Source of the DNA: Astragalus membranaceus
Lineage: Eukaryota; Streptophyta; Magnoliopsida; Fabales; Fabaceae
Assembly (NCBI GenBank): GCA_039519185.1
Contig: CM076846.1
Location: 73,884,818 to 73,948,817 of the forward strand
Direction: 5' to 3'
Length of the DNA stretch: 64,000 nucleotides
Below, in pieces: positions 1 through 11,465 of this stretch. The notes under the pieces are model-generated. The model ran no database searches, was not told the origin of the DNA, and saw only the letters and a list, made by a program, of their open reading frames with translations. Each line of letters starts with the position of its first letter. Position 1 is the first letter of the stretch. The position numbers and the translations under genes are program-made.

Positions 1-75
1 TATGAGAAAGCACTAGCATTATCAACAAGAAGTGTGAGCATCTATGCGGGTCTTGCATATACTTACCACTTACAG
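1..75 (+). CDS. APC6: APC6 coding exon (third from last)
   Basis: Open from the first base for 25 codons, ending HLQ at CAG 73-75, followed by a GTATCA donor at 76. The exon's 5' end is outside the window. Confidence 0.85.
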
Positions 76-3000
76 GTATCAGAATTTATCCTCCTGCGTG
101 TTGCATTCTGTATTTTTATCAATATAAAATGTTGCATTTTTGGTATTTTGGAAAAAGCTATAGGACCTGCACTTTTGTAGCTTTTGTGGTATCAGTTGCC
201 TTAGAAAATATGGATATGTGATTTCATTAGGGTTGATACAAACCAGGACAATTAACACTAATAGTAACTATGGCAGAAATATGAAGAAGAGAATTGGGAG
301 GGGAAATGCGAATTTGATTGATAATAGTAGTGGGAATTACAACCAAACAACCCAAGAGCAATGCTCTTCTCAGAAGTTACAACTTCTCGCCATAACTTAC
401 AAATAACTTCCCTAAGACATAACTTCCCAGAACAACCACAACCTATTTATATTCAAATACACACTCAAACCAAATAACTAACTTTTAAATAGAAACTACC
501 ACACAATAACAACTTATCTATTATTGTTTATTCTTTTTGTTCCTCCTTTCATAAACCCTCCAAATGACAGGTTTACCCTTTTGACCCTTTTGACTCTCAA
601 CATGTGTGCTAACACTGCCCTCCCCATGAGAACCAGCCTTGTCCTCAAGGCTGAGATTTGGGAACTGCGTTGCAATGATGTCCGAGTCTTCCCATGTTGC
701 TATCTCAATTGGTTTGTGACACCATTGGACAAGAACTTGAGGGATAGATTCACCACTACGGTCCACAATTCGGTGAGCTAACACAACATCTGGTTCCCAC
801 ATAGCTTCATCAACAATTTCCAAACTTGTAGGCAGAACAGGATGGACAGCAGCGTCGCCAACAGCCTTCTTCTGTAGAGAGACATGAAAAACAGGATGTA
901 TGCGAGATGTGGGAGGTAACTCCAACTTGTAAGCAACTGCACCGACACGTTCCAACACCCTAAATGGACCAAAATACCTTGGGGATAACTTAGGATAGAT
1001 TCTGGCCGCCACAGATTGTTGCACATGAGGTCGTAGTTTTAAAAATACCCATTCACCAACTTCAAAGGATCGTTCCTTGCGGTGCTTATCAGCTTGCGTT
1101 TTCATGCGATCACTGGCACGGGCCAAATGGCGCTTCAAACGGTGTAGGTAACCGGTGATAACTGGAGGGGAACGTCCATAGACAACTTCAAACGGTGTAG
1201 TACCCGTGGATGCATGGAAAGTAGTGTTATACCAATATTCTGCCCAAGGAATCCACATCACCCAAGTCTTGGGCTGATCAGCAATGAAGCATCTTAAAAA
1301 AAGTTTCCACACAACGATTTACAACTTCCGTTTGACCATCCGTCTGTGGGTGATAAGCGGTGCTCATTTTCAGTTGTGTGCCTTGCATCTTGAACAACTC
1401 CTGCCAGAAATTGCTCACAAAGATAGAATCTCAGTCACTAACAATGGATTCTTGGATACCATGGAGTCTTACCACTTCCTTGGTGAATGTTTCAGCCACA
1501 AACCTTGCTGAATAAGGGCGTTTAAGAGGAATGAAGTGGCTGTACTTGGACAGCCTATCAACCACAACAAATATTGCTTCAAACCCCTTTGACTTGGGAA
1601 GGCCAGTAATGAAGTCCATAGAGATTTCTGCCCATATCTGACTTGGCACATGAAGCGGTTGGAGCAAACCACCTAGAGCTGAAGCAGCATACTTGTTACG
1701 CTGGCAAATTAATTTTGCACAAACTCCTGGATATGCTTTTTCATACCTATCCAATAAAGATTAGCAGCCATACGTCGATAAGTACGATAAAAACCAGAAT
1801 GTCCACCTTGCGGAGTGCTGTGAAACTCTTTGAGAATGATAGGAATTAAGCCTGAATTGGCTGCCATGACCAATCTGCCCTTGTACAATAAAACTCCATT
1901 CCGAAGTGCAAATCCAGTCTTTGCTGTCTCCCCTTGCTGTAATGCTAAAATAATTGTTTTTAAAGTTGGATCGCGCTGCACTTCTGCTTGGACAGCCTTG
2001 TAATCTAACCACTCAGGATGATAAATCATGGTATTAAGTGGCAACTCATCATTATAGCTTCCCAAGACAGCCTCTGCATTGCTGTTTGTGGTGTCAAACT
2101 TGCGAGACAAAGCGTCAGCACCTTTGTTTTCCAATCCCGGTTTGTAAACTATGTCAAATTGGTAACCAAAAAGTTTTGCAACCCAATTTTGCTGGTCCAT
2201 TGTAGTAACACGCTGTTGCATAAGTTGTTTGAGGCTCTTTTGATCAGTACAAACTGTGAATTTGCTCCCCAAAAGATAAGGGCGCCAATGTTGAATTGCC
2301 AGAGCCACTGCCATCAATTCCTTCTCATAGGCTGACTTGTTTAAATTACAGTCACTAAGACCCTTGCTAAAGAATGCAATAGGCTTCTTGTCTTGAATCA
2401 AAATAGCACCCAAACCATTACTTGAAGCATCACTTTCAATGACAAACTCTTTGGTGAAGTCTGGTAGGACCAAGACTAGAGCTGTTGTGACCCTCTTGTT
2501 AAGTTCATCAAAAGCTGTTTGTTCTTGTGCCCCCCATTTGAAACCATCTTTCTTTGTTAGGTCCGTAAGTGGTCGTGCAATTTTACCATAATCACGGATA
2601 AACTTCCTGTAATAACCAGTAAGACCCAGAAATCCTCTAACTCCTTTAACATTCTCTGGTGCCGGCCATTCTAACACACTGCTCACCTTGAAAGGATCCA
2701 TGGACACTCCCTCATATGAGATAACATGACCCAAATACTCAATAGATAGCTGGCCAAAGGAACATTTCTTTTGATTGGCCACCAATTGTTGCTTAGCCAA
2801 CACATTTAATACTAACCCAATATGCTGAATATGATCTTGCCAAGTAGCACTATATACCAGAATGTCATCAAAGAACACTAGCACATATTTCCTCAGCATA
2901 GGTTTAAATACTTCATTCATTAATGCTTGAAAAGTGGAGGGAGCATTCATCAACCCAAACGACATCACTAAATACTCATAATGACCTTCATGAGTTTGGA

Positions 3001-6000
3001 AAGTTGTTTTGTGGATATCCTCATGCATCATGCGCACTTGGTGGTAACCGGACTTGAGATCAATTTTAGAAAAATATCGAGCACCATGCAATTCATCCAA
3101 CAATTCATCAATCACAGGAATAGGAAATTTGTCAGGAATTGTTACCTTATTTAAAGCACGATAATCTACACACATTCTCCACAAACCGTCTTTCTTCTTG
3201 ACTAAGATCACCGGACTGGAGAAAGCACTCTGACTTGGTCTAATCACTCCTGACATCAACAACTCCTTCACCTGCTTCTCAATTTCAGATTTGTGATGAT
3301 GAGGATAACGATAGGGACGAACATTGACTGGCCCTTGGCCTTCTACCAAGTGTATTGCATGCTCCTGTTGCCTCTTTGGAGGTAGGCCCCGTGGCTCTTT
3401 GAAGACTGTCTCAAATATGTCCAACACAGATTGCATCTCAATTTGCTGACTTTTTGTCACCACAACCTCTTGGGATCCACACTGTAACTGAACAAAGCGA
3501 TTATCTTCCACATATTGCTGCAATGGTGTACATTCTTTACCACGTACACCCTGAATCTCTACCCATTCACCTTGATAATCAAAACGCATGATCTTTTGTA
3601 GCCAATCAATCCAAGTAGCTCCTATCTGCGTTAACCAAGCCATTCCCAACACTAAGTCAATGCCATCCAAATCAAAGAGCATAGTGTTGATAACCCATGA
3701 GATGCCTTGGACTATAATTATAACATCATGACACTCTCCATCCGTCTTAGTAGTGAATCCATCTCCCAACTTGATGGGCCTAGGAGGGGCTTCAGTGATA
3801 CGTAAACCCATAGCTAAAGCCAAACGCCTAGACATGAAATTTTGAGTAGCACCACTATCAACCAACATCAACACAGGCACTCCTCCTATTGTTCCTTGCA
3901 ACTTTATTGAACTGAGTTTATCATTAGCGTTCTCCATCAACCCATCAAAACTCATGACACTGAGTTGAAGTTCTTCGTCACCTGTCTCTTCCACTTCTTC
4001 TTTCATGACCATCACTTCGCTCTCTTCCTCCAATTCGTCTTCCATCACCATTACACGAACATTTCTGTCCGGACATTGATGTCGAGGATGAAAAGGACCT
4101 CCGCATTTGAAACAGAGCCCTTTTTGACGCCGTTCAGCAATTTCCTGCGAAGAGAGGTTGCGCATTGTTCTGTCTCTGTCACGCAGCGCTGTCCCTGTTC
4201 TCTCCGTCGAAGATGTCACACGCTGCGGTTTCCTTGCTTGATTGCTTGTGCGACTCTCCTGTTGGCCCTTAACGTACACCCAATCGTGATTAATTGGTCT
4301 GGAATTTGTTGAAAAACGGTTACCAAATACAGTTCTGCCTTGTGACCAAGGTAGTCAGAATCGCGATTAAAATCGTATAATCGTACGTTTTTACGATTAC
4401 ACAGGCCTCCAACGATTATGATACTTAGTAGAATCGTAAAATGGTGGAATCGGGTGGAATCGCATCGGAAAATCGTAAAATCGTGTAATCGTTAGCGTTT
4501 TTGCGAGTCTACAAACGTTGTTGTTGCTGCTTGCGAGATGGCGGAGTGCTCTATTGCTGTTGCGGCACCTCTAGCTTCGAAACCCTAACCAGAAATGCGG
4601 GTAAGGAAAACGGGTCGAGATGACCCAGTTCGTGATCCCATTCATTTCCCTTTAGTAAATTAGGGTTAAGTTGTTAGGTTAAAATAAAAAATAAAACTTT
4701 TTACCCTGAGTAAAAACTAAAACGTTCAGTTAATTGTTTTTTTTAAATAAAAATAAAAAAATAGCAAGTTTCTCATTCACGTCTTTGTTACGTTTCATTT
4801 CCCTCCCACAACGTCTTCTTTCTCACGCTCCTCTGACATGAACAACAACGCGTCTCTCTCTCTCTTTTGACCCGAAAGGCGACCCGTTCTTCCTTCGTGA
4901 CACCCAGTCTCTGCTTCCATCTTCGGTTTCACGCTCAATGGCCCTGGTCACGTTCATCAGTTTGGGTCACGATACAGACCCGAGTGCGATCAGACTTCGC
5001 ACTTTGCCCCTGATACATTCCTTCAAACCATGGACGAAATAACCGACGTACTGATCATTCGGGAGACGAGGAAGTTGCGAAATTAAGCGCTCAAATTCCT
5101 CAATATAGTCTTCGACAGTTCCCACTTGTTTGAGGGAAGATAACTGTTTGAAAATATTTCCATCACTAACTCCTCCATAACGCTCCAGTAGCGCTTCCTT
5201 CAAATCCTCCCCTGTCAGTTCTGCATTCTCCTCTAACAAACCTTTGAAGAAATGAATTGTTGCGCATCCATACACAATTGCGCCAAATTAACTTTGATTT
5301 CCGGGCGAGTATTTTGAACACTGAAATACACTCCAGCCCTTGCAATCCATCCCGCAGGATCGTCGTCGGTAAACATCAGAAGTTCAACCTTTTTAACAGA
5401 CAAACGAAATTCATCAAGAGCATCTCCGTGCAATTCAGAATTTTTACTCGAACCAACAGACTCATCGTTTTTTCCTTCAACGTGCTTTCCTTTACCCTGA
5501 GAGAGCAATGAAATAATTTTCTCTTGATTATCAGCAAATTGATTCTGCATTTCTTTCAATGACACTTCTAAATTTGCGATTTTGCTTTCAAGCACAGCAA
5601 CCTTGGCCTCCATTTTCTTCGGTGGCATCCGGTAGGTCGGACAAATTTGATACAAACCAGGACAATTAACAGTAATAGTAACTATGGCAGAAATATGAAG
5701 AAGAGAATTGGGAGGGGAAATGCGAATTTGATTGATAATAATAGTGGGAATTACAACCAAACAACCCAAGAGCAATGCTCTTCTCAGAAGTTACAACTTC
5801 TCGCCATAACTACAAATAACTTCCCTAAGACATAACTTCCCAGAACAACCACAACCTATTTATATTCAAATACACACTCAAACCAAATAACTAACTTTTA
5901 AATAGAAACTACCACACAATAACTACTTATCTATTATTTATTCTTTTTGTTCCTCCTTTCATAAATCCTCCAAATGACAGGTTTACCCTTTTGGCAAGGA

Positions 6001-9000
6001 ATGATTATTTTTATTTAGTGGTTTTTGTAACTTTTGAGAGGAATAGAGGAATGGTTGACATATCCTACTATCCTCTCTATTCGACTAGAATATCTGCTGT
6101 TTTTTTGTTCAAATAAAGTTAGCAATATATGGTATTCTTTTGTTTCAGATAATTTATATTTATTAGCTACTTATATTATAAATGCATTGACCAATAGAAG
6201 CCATTCTTAGGTTCTGGATTTTCCAAAATAGAACTATGGAAACAAATGTCAATGCATTCATTAATTGACATGTTTACATAGGGTCCCTCTAATATGATCA
6301 TGATAAAAGGTGCAATTATGGACCCTTTATTTTAACCGGATATTACAGCTAACATCCTCTGACTATTAGGACACTTCTGGAATTTGCAATTTTGAATGGG
6401 GGTAGGTTGGGGGCGGCAGTAAATGGAATGAGAAGATTCAAGGTGTAGGGAAAATGCCAACTGGCTTCTCAACTCAACAGGCTTTTGAAAAAATTTCTCT
6501 GCGCAACCAATTTTGGACCCCCCCGCATGGCTTAATTTCCAAATAAACTATAGAAAAGTAAAGAAAAGAAAAATGGGGTTGAGCTATGATTCTGATTATT
6601 TGACTGAGTAACAGCAATAAGATGGAAGAGAGTAATGCCAAAAATTGTGGATTATTCTTTTGCCATTTCCAGTAAAGAGAAAAAAAATAGCAGCTTTTGC
6701 ATCTAAACCATTTTCATTTTATCGCTTGTATCAAAAAGCGAAAGCCTTGTGGTTTTTTTTAAAAAATACTAAAAGGTATCCAGCCTTCACACATGGACTC
6801 AACTTTTAACCTGCAATTACTGGGGAGATTATAAAGTTCATGTTTGGATCGGAACCATATCAGGTGTCCCATTGTATTAATATTAAAAGAAATTAAAAAC
6901 TAATGCAGATGAATAGTAGCACGTTTGAAAGGGAACAATTATGCTATTTAATATTTGATGACCTCCTGCTAAACTAATTGCATCACCTTCCTTGGCCAGA
7001 TACTCTAGCTCTTAGTGGCACATCATTCACATTCTGAATGTCTATTCTTGCATGAAATATATTTGGACATTATTTTTACATTTGTATGTTTCTTCATTTT
7101 GTGTAAATTTATTCAACTTTATATTAATGCTGATACATGCAAAATTTACAGTTACAAAAGTAAGATAAAACTGTGGCTTATGTTTTTCTGCTGTTGTATG
7201 TAATTCATGCAGGATGATTTCACAACAGCAATTACGTATTATCACAGAGTGAGTAGTTGTTATCCAATATTCCTATATCCATGACAATGAATATATCTAT
7301 TATGTGCTTATGGTTTTGCTTTTATAACATTTTAAGTTCCTTCTCTTCCCTTCACCATGATTTATTTTTTTGGGGTATAACTTTCTCTTGTTTAACTTTA
7401 TTTTCCGTCTCTGTTGTTTAATTCAATAACCAATATGTTAGAAACTAACTGTTTATATTATATGAAATAGAAACAGAGTCAGTTTTGTAAATGTGAAACA
7501 GAAACTGATTTTACAAGTTCCATAGTGCAGAATTAAAGAAATAGAAGGGATTTGAGTCAAGGTGACAGTGTTTACAAGATTTTACCTTACCAAGATTGGA
7601 GAGCTTGGCCTCTCCCAATTGATATTGATCCCAAAATAATTGCCTACCCACTTTTTCCTTTAGTTTCCCTATTTATTCGATCACTGTCTACTAAGATAGC
7701 TGCTGCTGCCTAATAATATAAACACTGCTGTTAAATAACATAATTACTTCCCAATAACATAAAAATTGTCTAATAATATAAAAATTGATGCCAAATCACA
7801 TAATTACTGCCTAATAATACAATAACTGTCTAACACATCATTTTGAAATATAATATCGATGGTATTAGAATATATTTGATTGGAAAAACTGACAGGGCCA
7901 TGGATCCTGATCTGGGCTCAAATATAGGCCCAAGGGTATGGAAGGTTTACATAAGGAAGAATAGGAAAGAGGAGAATGATGAGGTGGTAAGGGGCGTAAC
8001 CGAATAGGGCAGCACATGATTGAAAGAGATAATTATATAGGAATGTTTAAGAGAGAGAGCATTGCTCTGTGTCAGTTAGGAATTCCTATTTCCCTACTGA
8101 TTCTGCTAGTTTTCGTCTAGAATACAATCCTCTCACAAAATTGTGTTTGATAGGTACCGCCCAGATGGGCATTAGCACTTAATTGTGGTAAATAGGCCCA
8201 GTATTATGTACATATGCCCAGTATCATGTAAATAGGCCCATAATAGTAGTAGTCATGAAAATAAGGCATGTGCCTAGAAACTCTGAATTGTAATAGGAGA
8301 GGAGAGCACTCTCGAATTGGCTCAAGAGTTGCTGGACTTTTCAAAACCAGAATTATTCAATAGAAGTTCTTCACTTTAATTCAGTTTCTTACGTTTTCTT
8401 TCGCTATCAGTTGAAAATCCTTTCCACTGGTATCAAGCGGGGTATACTAAAAAACAAGCCTTTTTGAATTGCTATTGAGTTGGAGTTGGTTTGGATAGAA
8501 CAAGCGGTTGATAGAGTATATACGAGGTCACCCATTACTTCTCTTGATAAGGAAGTTTTCTCAATTTCTATAATGAAGGCTACCTCATCTATTCTTCAAT
8601 GTCAGGATGATGAAATTAATGCTTCCTATTGGCTTGTTGGTAAAATGTCGGTGTACTCTTCAGTTTTAATAATACCATGGGAACCTGGAAGAAGGATCTG
8701 GAACTCGTTGGTCAATGATTATTGCAAAAACAAAGTTTTGGGGAAATGCTATTATGGTGCACAAGGGTTCTCAAAGGTTCTGGATTTTGTATTAGAGTGG
8801 CATTTTGCCTTTACTCTTGTTGTTGTCAAAATGTACAGCGACATAGCTATGAATGCTAGCTTCACCATGGGGGTTGATTCACCTGTTCCAAAGTCTTTCC
8901 TAGGAGAAGTTTTAAATACTGGAGCTGAAATAGATATACTAGAGGTGGCCCAAAAAGAGAGATCAAGAGATGCAAGGAATGTTGATGGAAGAACAACATG

Positions 9001-10167
9001 GAGGGATTTTCAAGGAGGCCGCAGATCTGTTTGGCAGGGGCTTGAACAATTACCACAATATCACCAAGCAACCCATGGGAGGTGTAATGAGAAGTTTCCA
9101 ATTTGGCTCTAGAATTTCGGGAAGCAATCTGCTTTCAGAATAATTTTTGGGAGCAATTTATCAACAATAAGTTTCTCTTGGGTTTGTGGTGCTTATTGTA
9201 TTCTTTTCTTAATCACCTTGAGGACGAGGTGAATGTTCAAAGGGAGAGTATTGATAGGTACCGCCCAGATGGGCATTAGCACTTAATTGTGGTAAATAGG
9301 CCCAGTATTATGTACATAGCCCCAGTATCATGTAAATAGGCCCATAGTAGTAGTAGTCATGAAAATAAGGCATGTGCCAATATATAGCTAGGAGCCACAA
9401 TGCATTAGTCAGTTAGAAACTCAGAATTGTAATAGGAGAGGAGAGCACTCTCGAATTGGCTCAAGAGTTGCTGGATTTGTCAAAATCAGAATTATTCAAT
9501 AGAAGTTCTTCACTTTAATTCAGTTTCTTACGTTTTCTTTCCCTATCAGTTGAAAATCCTTTCAGTGTTATTCTCTAATTCTGGTTCCTAACAAAACTTC
9601 TCTGAAGTGGGTTGGTTTCTGAAGCAAGGGTGTGTCTAAGTCTAACCTTAACTTTTAGTGGATTGAGATTATGATGCTTACTAAAGTGCAGTTGCACTGC
9701 ATTGTTAATGGATATACACACATCCTCTTGCTCACTTCTAACTTCTAAGACACTCACTTCACAGAAAAAATTCATCTATTTCAGTTAAAAGAAAAAAATC
9801 ATCTATTTCAGTTAAAAAAATTCATCTATTTAACATTTGACATGTGAATAGCCTGTTCTTTTCTCAGAAGAATATTTACACGTATCCATGGTTGAATGGA
9901 GTGCCTATAGTTGGATGCTTCTTGCTTGGTGTTAGCTTTGAGATAACATCATGTTGTACTACTAGTGAATATTCTTAAACCTGATTTAGGCATGTTTTGA
10001 TCGTTTGTGTTTTTTGCTTGACATGCTTGAGTTTACTCATCATTTTGTTCCTTAAAAATTAGGCGTTGTGGCTGAAGCCGGATGATCAGTTTTGCACTGA
10101 AATGTTAAGCTGGGCTCTAATAGATGAAAGCAGAAGGGCTGTTGACCCCTCTATTGAATTCCGGTGA
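1..10167 (+). CDS. APC6: APC6/CDC16, anaphase-promoting complex subunit, last three coding exons
   Basis: C-terminal part of a TPR-repeat subunit of the anaphase-promoting complex, the nuclear E3 ubiquitin ligase that drives mitotic exit. Three coding exons are visible: 1-75, 7213-7248 and 10063-10167 (stop TGA 10165-10167). Joined, they encode 71 residues that read as the end of plant APC6: a helical repeat with YEKAL and GLAYTYHLQ, then DDFTTAITYYHR, then ALWLKPDDQFCTEML and a short tail ending IEFR. All three splice junctions are in phase 0 with GT-AG borders. The 5' part of the gene lies left of the window. Introns are 7137 and 2814 bp; a Reina-like retrotransposon fills much of the first and a small LTR element much of the second. 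The coding exons look undamaged, so the gene is probably functional despite the insertions. Identification is from remembered family sequence, not a search. Confidence 0.88.
234..569 (-). repeat. 3' LTR of the Reina-like element
   Basis: On the - strand it begins TGTCATTTGG and ends GTTTGTATCA. Pairs with 5648-5979; a few substitutions and short indels separate them. Confidence 0.85.
521..4345 (-). pseudogene. Reina-like pol polyprotein, broken in integrase
   Basis: The main open stretch 1709-4279 holds a CCHC knuckle (CFKCGGPFHPRHQC), an aspartic protease (VDSGATQNF), RT (IDLKSGYHQV and FFDDILVYS), RNase H (SDASSNGLGAIL) and the start of the integrase zinc finger. A frameshift near 1709-1754 moves the frame to 1431-1754, which carries the first catalytic Asp (MDFITGLP). 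At 1429-1431 an expected Arg codon reads TGA, as if CGA had mutated. The frame then continues through HPQTDGQTE to a T-run near 1300, where another frameshift leads to 521-1312, the integrase C-terminus plus chromodomain (ATWEDSDIIATQFP). The coding line extends upstream of 4279 into the end of gag (WVYVKGQQ). With at least two frameshifts and one stop, integrase cannot be made intact. Confidence 0.88.
4349..4870. other. Non-retroviral insertion within Reina-like gag
   Basis: Gag coding stops making sense here and returns at 4348. The segment opens with many copies of an AATCGTAAAATCGT-like word on both strands (4354-4495), then AT-rich sequence. It looks like a small non-autonomous DNA transposon, but terminal repeats and target duplication were not resolved. 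Borders are good to about 30 bp. Confidence 0.45.
4870..5628 (-). pseudogene. Reina-like gag, frameshifted and interrupted
   Basis: Starts with ATG at 5628 (MPPKKMEAK) and an N-terminal coiled-coil (LESKIANLEVSLKEM). The capsid-like part runs to about 5265, where a frameshift moves the reading into the 4967-5275 frame (HFFKGLLEENAELT, DYIEEFERLISQLP). A stop at 4967-4969 interrupts a line that otherwise continues for about 30 codons before unrelated sequence. Gag resumes at about 4348 and runs into pol. Confidence 0.75.
5648..5979 (-). repeat. 5' LTR of the Reina-like element
   Basis: Near-identical partner of 234-569, directly upstream (on the - strand) of the gag start at 5628. Confidence 0.85.
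5980..7212 (+). other. APC6 intron remainder, no recognised feature
   Basis: AT-rich sequence between the Reina-like element and the 36-bp exon. I see no coding pattern, structured RNA or clear transposon ends. The short ORFs here are chance. Confidence 0.6.
7213..7248 (+). CDS. APC6: APC6 36-bp micro-exon
   Basis: Twelve codons (DDFTTAITYYHR) between a TTCATGCAG acceptor and a GTGAGT donor. Too short for ORF callers. Its reading continues the TPR helix of the exon before and joins ALWLKP of the exon after. Confidence 0.85.
7437..7836. repeat. Possible degenerate solo LTR
   Basis: Starts TGTTAGAAAC and ends CTGTCTAACA, giving a 6-bp terminal inverted repeat. The interior has repeated CTAATAATATAA-type words. 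Flanking bases do not form a convincing target duplication and no coding partner is present. The rest of 7249-8147 holds no recognised gene. Confidence 0.3.
8148..8426 (+). repeat. 5' LTR of the non-autonomous element (internally deleted)
   Basis: Begins TGATAGGTACCGCC. Lacks about 35 bp present in the right LTR (around 9379-9417) and has one extra C near its end. Confidence 0.85.
8480..9112 (+). CDS. Hypothetical 210-codon ORF inside the non-autonomous LTR element
   Basis: The only long frame between the LTRs. I recognise no retroviral domain: no CCHC knuckle, DSG protease motif, xDD polymerase motif or DDE core. The C-terminal part is rich in Arg and Gln (GRTTWRDFQGGRRSVWQG). It starts 54 bp after the left LTR and occupies most of the interior. 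It may be a remnant of captured host sequence or a diverged gag-like piece, or may not be expressed. No function can be assigned. Confidence 0.35.
   Translation: MELVWIEQAVDRVYTRSPITSLDKEVFSISIMKATSSILQCQDDEINASYWLVGKMSVYSSVLIIPWEPGRRIWNSLVNDYCKNKVLGKCYYGAQGFSKVLDFVLEWHFAFTLVVVKMYSDIAMNASFTMGVDSPVPKSFLGEVLNTGAEIDILEVAQKERSRDARNVDGRTTWRDFQGGRRSVWQGLEQLPQYHQATHGRCNEKFPIWL
9252..9564 (+). repeat. 3' LTR of the non-autonomous element
   Basis: Full-length copy beginning TGATAGGTACCGCC and ending CCTTTCA, followed by the target duplication GTGTT. Confidence 0.87.
10063..10167 (+). CDS. APC6: APC6 terminal coding exon
   Basis: Thirty-four codons plus TGA after an AAAATTAG acceptor. Contains the conserved LKPDDQFC and WALIDESR stretch of plant CDC16. 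The 3' UTR follows and runs towards the TA microsatellite at 10374. Confidence 0.88.
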   Translation, partial: ALWLKPDDQFCTEMLSWALIDESRRAVDPSIEFR

Positions 10168-10371
10168 AGTCTCATTAGAGTTTGATGGTACAACTTCATT
10201 TATTGTTGTAAAATATGTATGTAAACAATTCATTGGCCCCAAATTAATGCAGTGCAAATTATTCTTATTTTTGTTCTTATTCTGCAATTGTAGGATAGTT
10301 TTTATTTATTTATTTAAGACAAATATTTTGTTCATTTATTCCTTATCAAGGGATGTATATATAAAAAGCAT

Positions 10372-10373
<2 letters not shown>

Positions 10374-10418
<45 letters not shown>
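10374..10418. repeat. (TA)n microsatellite
   Basis: About 45 bp of uninterrupted AT dinucleotides some 200 bp after the APC6 stop codon. Confidence 0.95.
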
Positions 10419-10425
<7 letters not shown>

Positions 10426-10639
10426 TTTAACACTTAGTTATTATGATAAATGATAACGTTTAATTATAATCGTTAGATTAAAATTCACGGTTCAAATTAC
10501 GTTACTAGCTAAAAGATTGTGTAGATTATTATTTTTTAATTCTTTAAATAACTGGAATGATAATAGATCTGAAATCTTCATCTAGGCAAGTAGAACCTTC
10601 AAATGATTTTTTTAGGATTAATCGATTATGTTAGAATTC

Positions 10640-11465
10640 AAAAATTTGACATAAAACAATTTTTACTGTCCCATTTGGTCACTATAAATGAAATGTTATG
10701 TCATTCAGATTGAAAAATGCCCCATCTGAATTTCAAAGAATAATGAAATCAAATCTTTAATCTTTACTCAAAATTTGCCATTGGTACAATATTGATGATG
10801 TATTAATATTTTTTCAATCAATAGACCAACATTTCAAACATATTAGCATCTTCATTTCTGTTATAAAAAGAAATGGTTTTGCTGTCTCAAACAAAAAGTA
10901 GTTTGTTTTAAAAAAAAAAATTTTGGCTATAATATTCACCAAGGAACTATTGTTCCAATTAATATTCACCAAGGAGCTATTGAATTTTCGGACAAATTTC
11001 CAAATCAAATAAATGATAAAACTCAATTACAAAGATTTCTAGATTGTCTAAGCTATGTTTCGGATTTCTTTCAGCAACTCAGTAATTTTATCAAATCACT
11101 CCATGATCTTCTAAAAACAGATCCTCCTCCTTAGACGGATATTCATACTAATGTTAAACAAATTAAATCCCAAGTAAATGATCTTCCATTCCTTTATCTT
11201 CCAAATTCTCAAGTTTTTAAAATAAATAATTACTTTTCTGCATAGAACTGAAATAAATAATATTTTTAGATTGTGACGCAAATTCTATGATAGGTTGTGT
11301 CTAACTTTTGGATTTAAGAAATCTCCTACTAATACTTATCTTCAACAACTAAATAAAAGATTTTGCTGCTACATAATGGCAAACTGAATGGTCAAACATC
11401 ACCTTATCAGATAACATTAATTTTGAGCTTAACAACAGCATAGTCAAACAGGCATTTATTACGAT
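10640..11465 (+). pseudogene. Decayed plant pararetrovirus-like RT segment, copy 1
   Basis: Broken reading with a caulimovirid-like RT core (NIDDVLIF at about 10791-10815) and downstream RNase H-like pieces, interrupted by stops and frameshifts throughout. The same segment recurs at 46995-47845. It lies downstream of the pathogen-related-protein gene copy and was duplicated with it. No capsid, movement-protein or complete polymerase frame remains, so it is an inert fossil. Assignment to Caulimoviridae rather than to a Ty3/gypsy element is from the feel of the RT sequence and is moderate. Confidence 0.6.

Larger units (their letters stand above)
234..5979 (-). mobile_element. Reina-like Ty3/gypsy chromovirus inserted in an APC6 intron
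   Basis: Compact (5.7 kb) LTR retrotransposon on the - strand. LTRs of about 335 bp flank gag and pol. Domain order on the - strand is gag, CCHC knuckle, protease, RT, RNase H, integrase, chromodomain, which defines a chromovirus. The short LTRs and small size suggest the Reina clade (inference). A purine tract lies right of the left LTR (about 570-595 on the complement). A clear primer-binding site is missing next to the right LTR, and gag begins only about 20 bp away. No matching target-site duplication was found; LTR similarity runs about 14 bp past the terminal CA at both ends. The LTRs differ by about four substitutions and two small indels, so insertion is recent. The element is defective. 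Confidence 0.88.
8148..9564 (+). mobile_element. Non-autonomous LTR element in the last APC6 intron
   Basis: Two LTRs (8148-8426 and 9252-9564) flank 825 bp. The target duplication GTGTT is perfect (8143-8147 and 9565-9569). A TGGTATCAAGC primer-binding site (tRNA-Met type) starts at 8428, and a purine tract AAAGGGAGAG sits just before the right LTR. The interior has no gag, protease, RT or integrase, only a 210-codon ORF, so mobility must have been supplied in trans. It is larger than typical TRIM elements and close to a small LARD. Confidence 0.88.

Noticed and set aside
218..406. ORF repeated at 5647-5835
   Set aside because: Both lie in the two LTRs of the Reina-like element and are on the non-transcribed strand; chance frames.
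7015..7203. 62-codon ORF before the APC6 micro-exon
   Set aside because: AT-rich intron sequence, no homology and ends at the exon acceptor.
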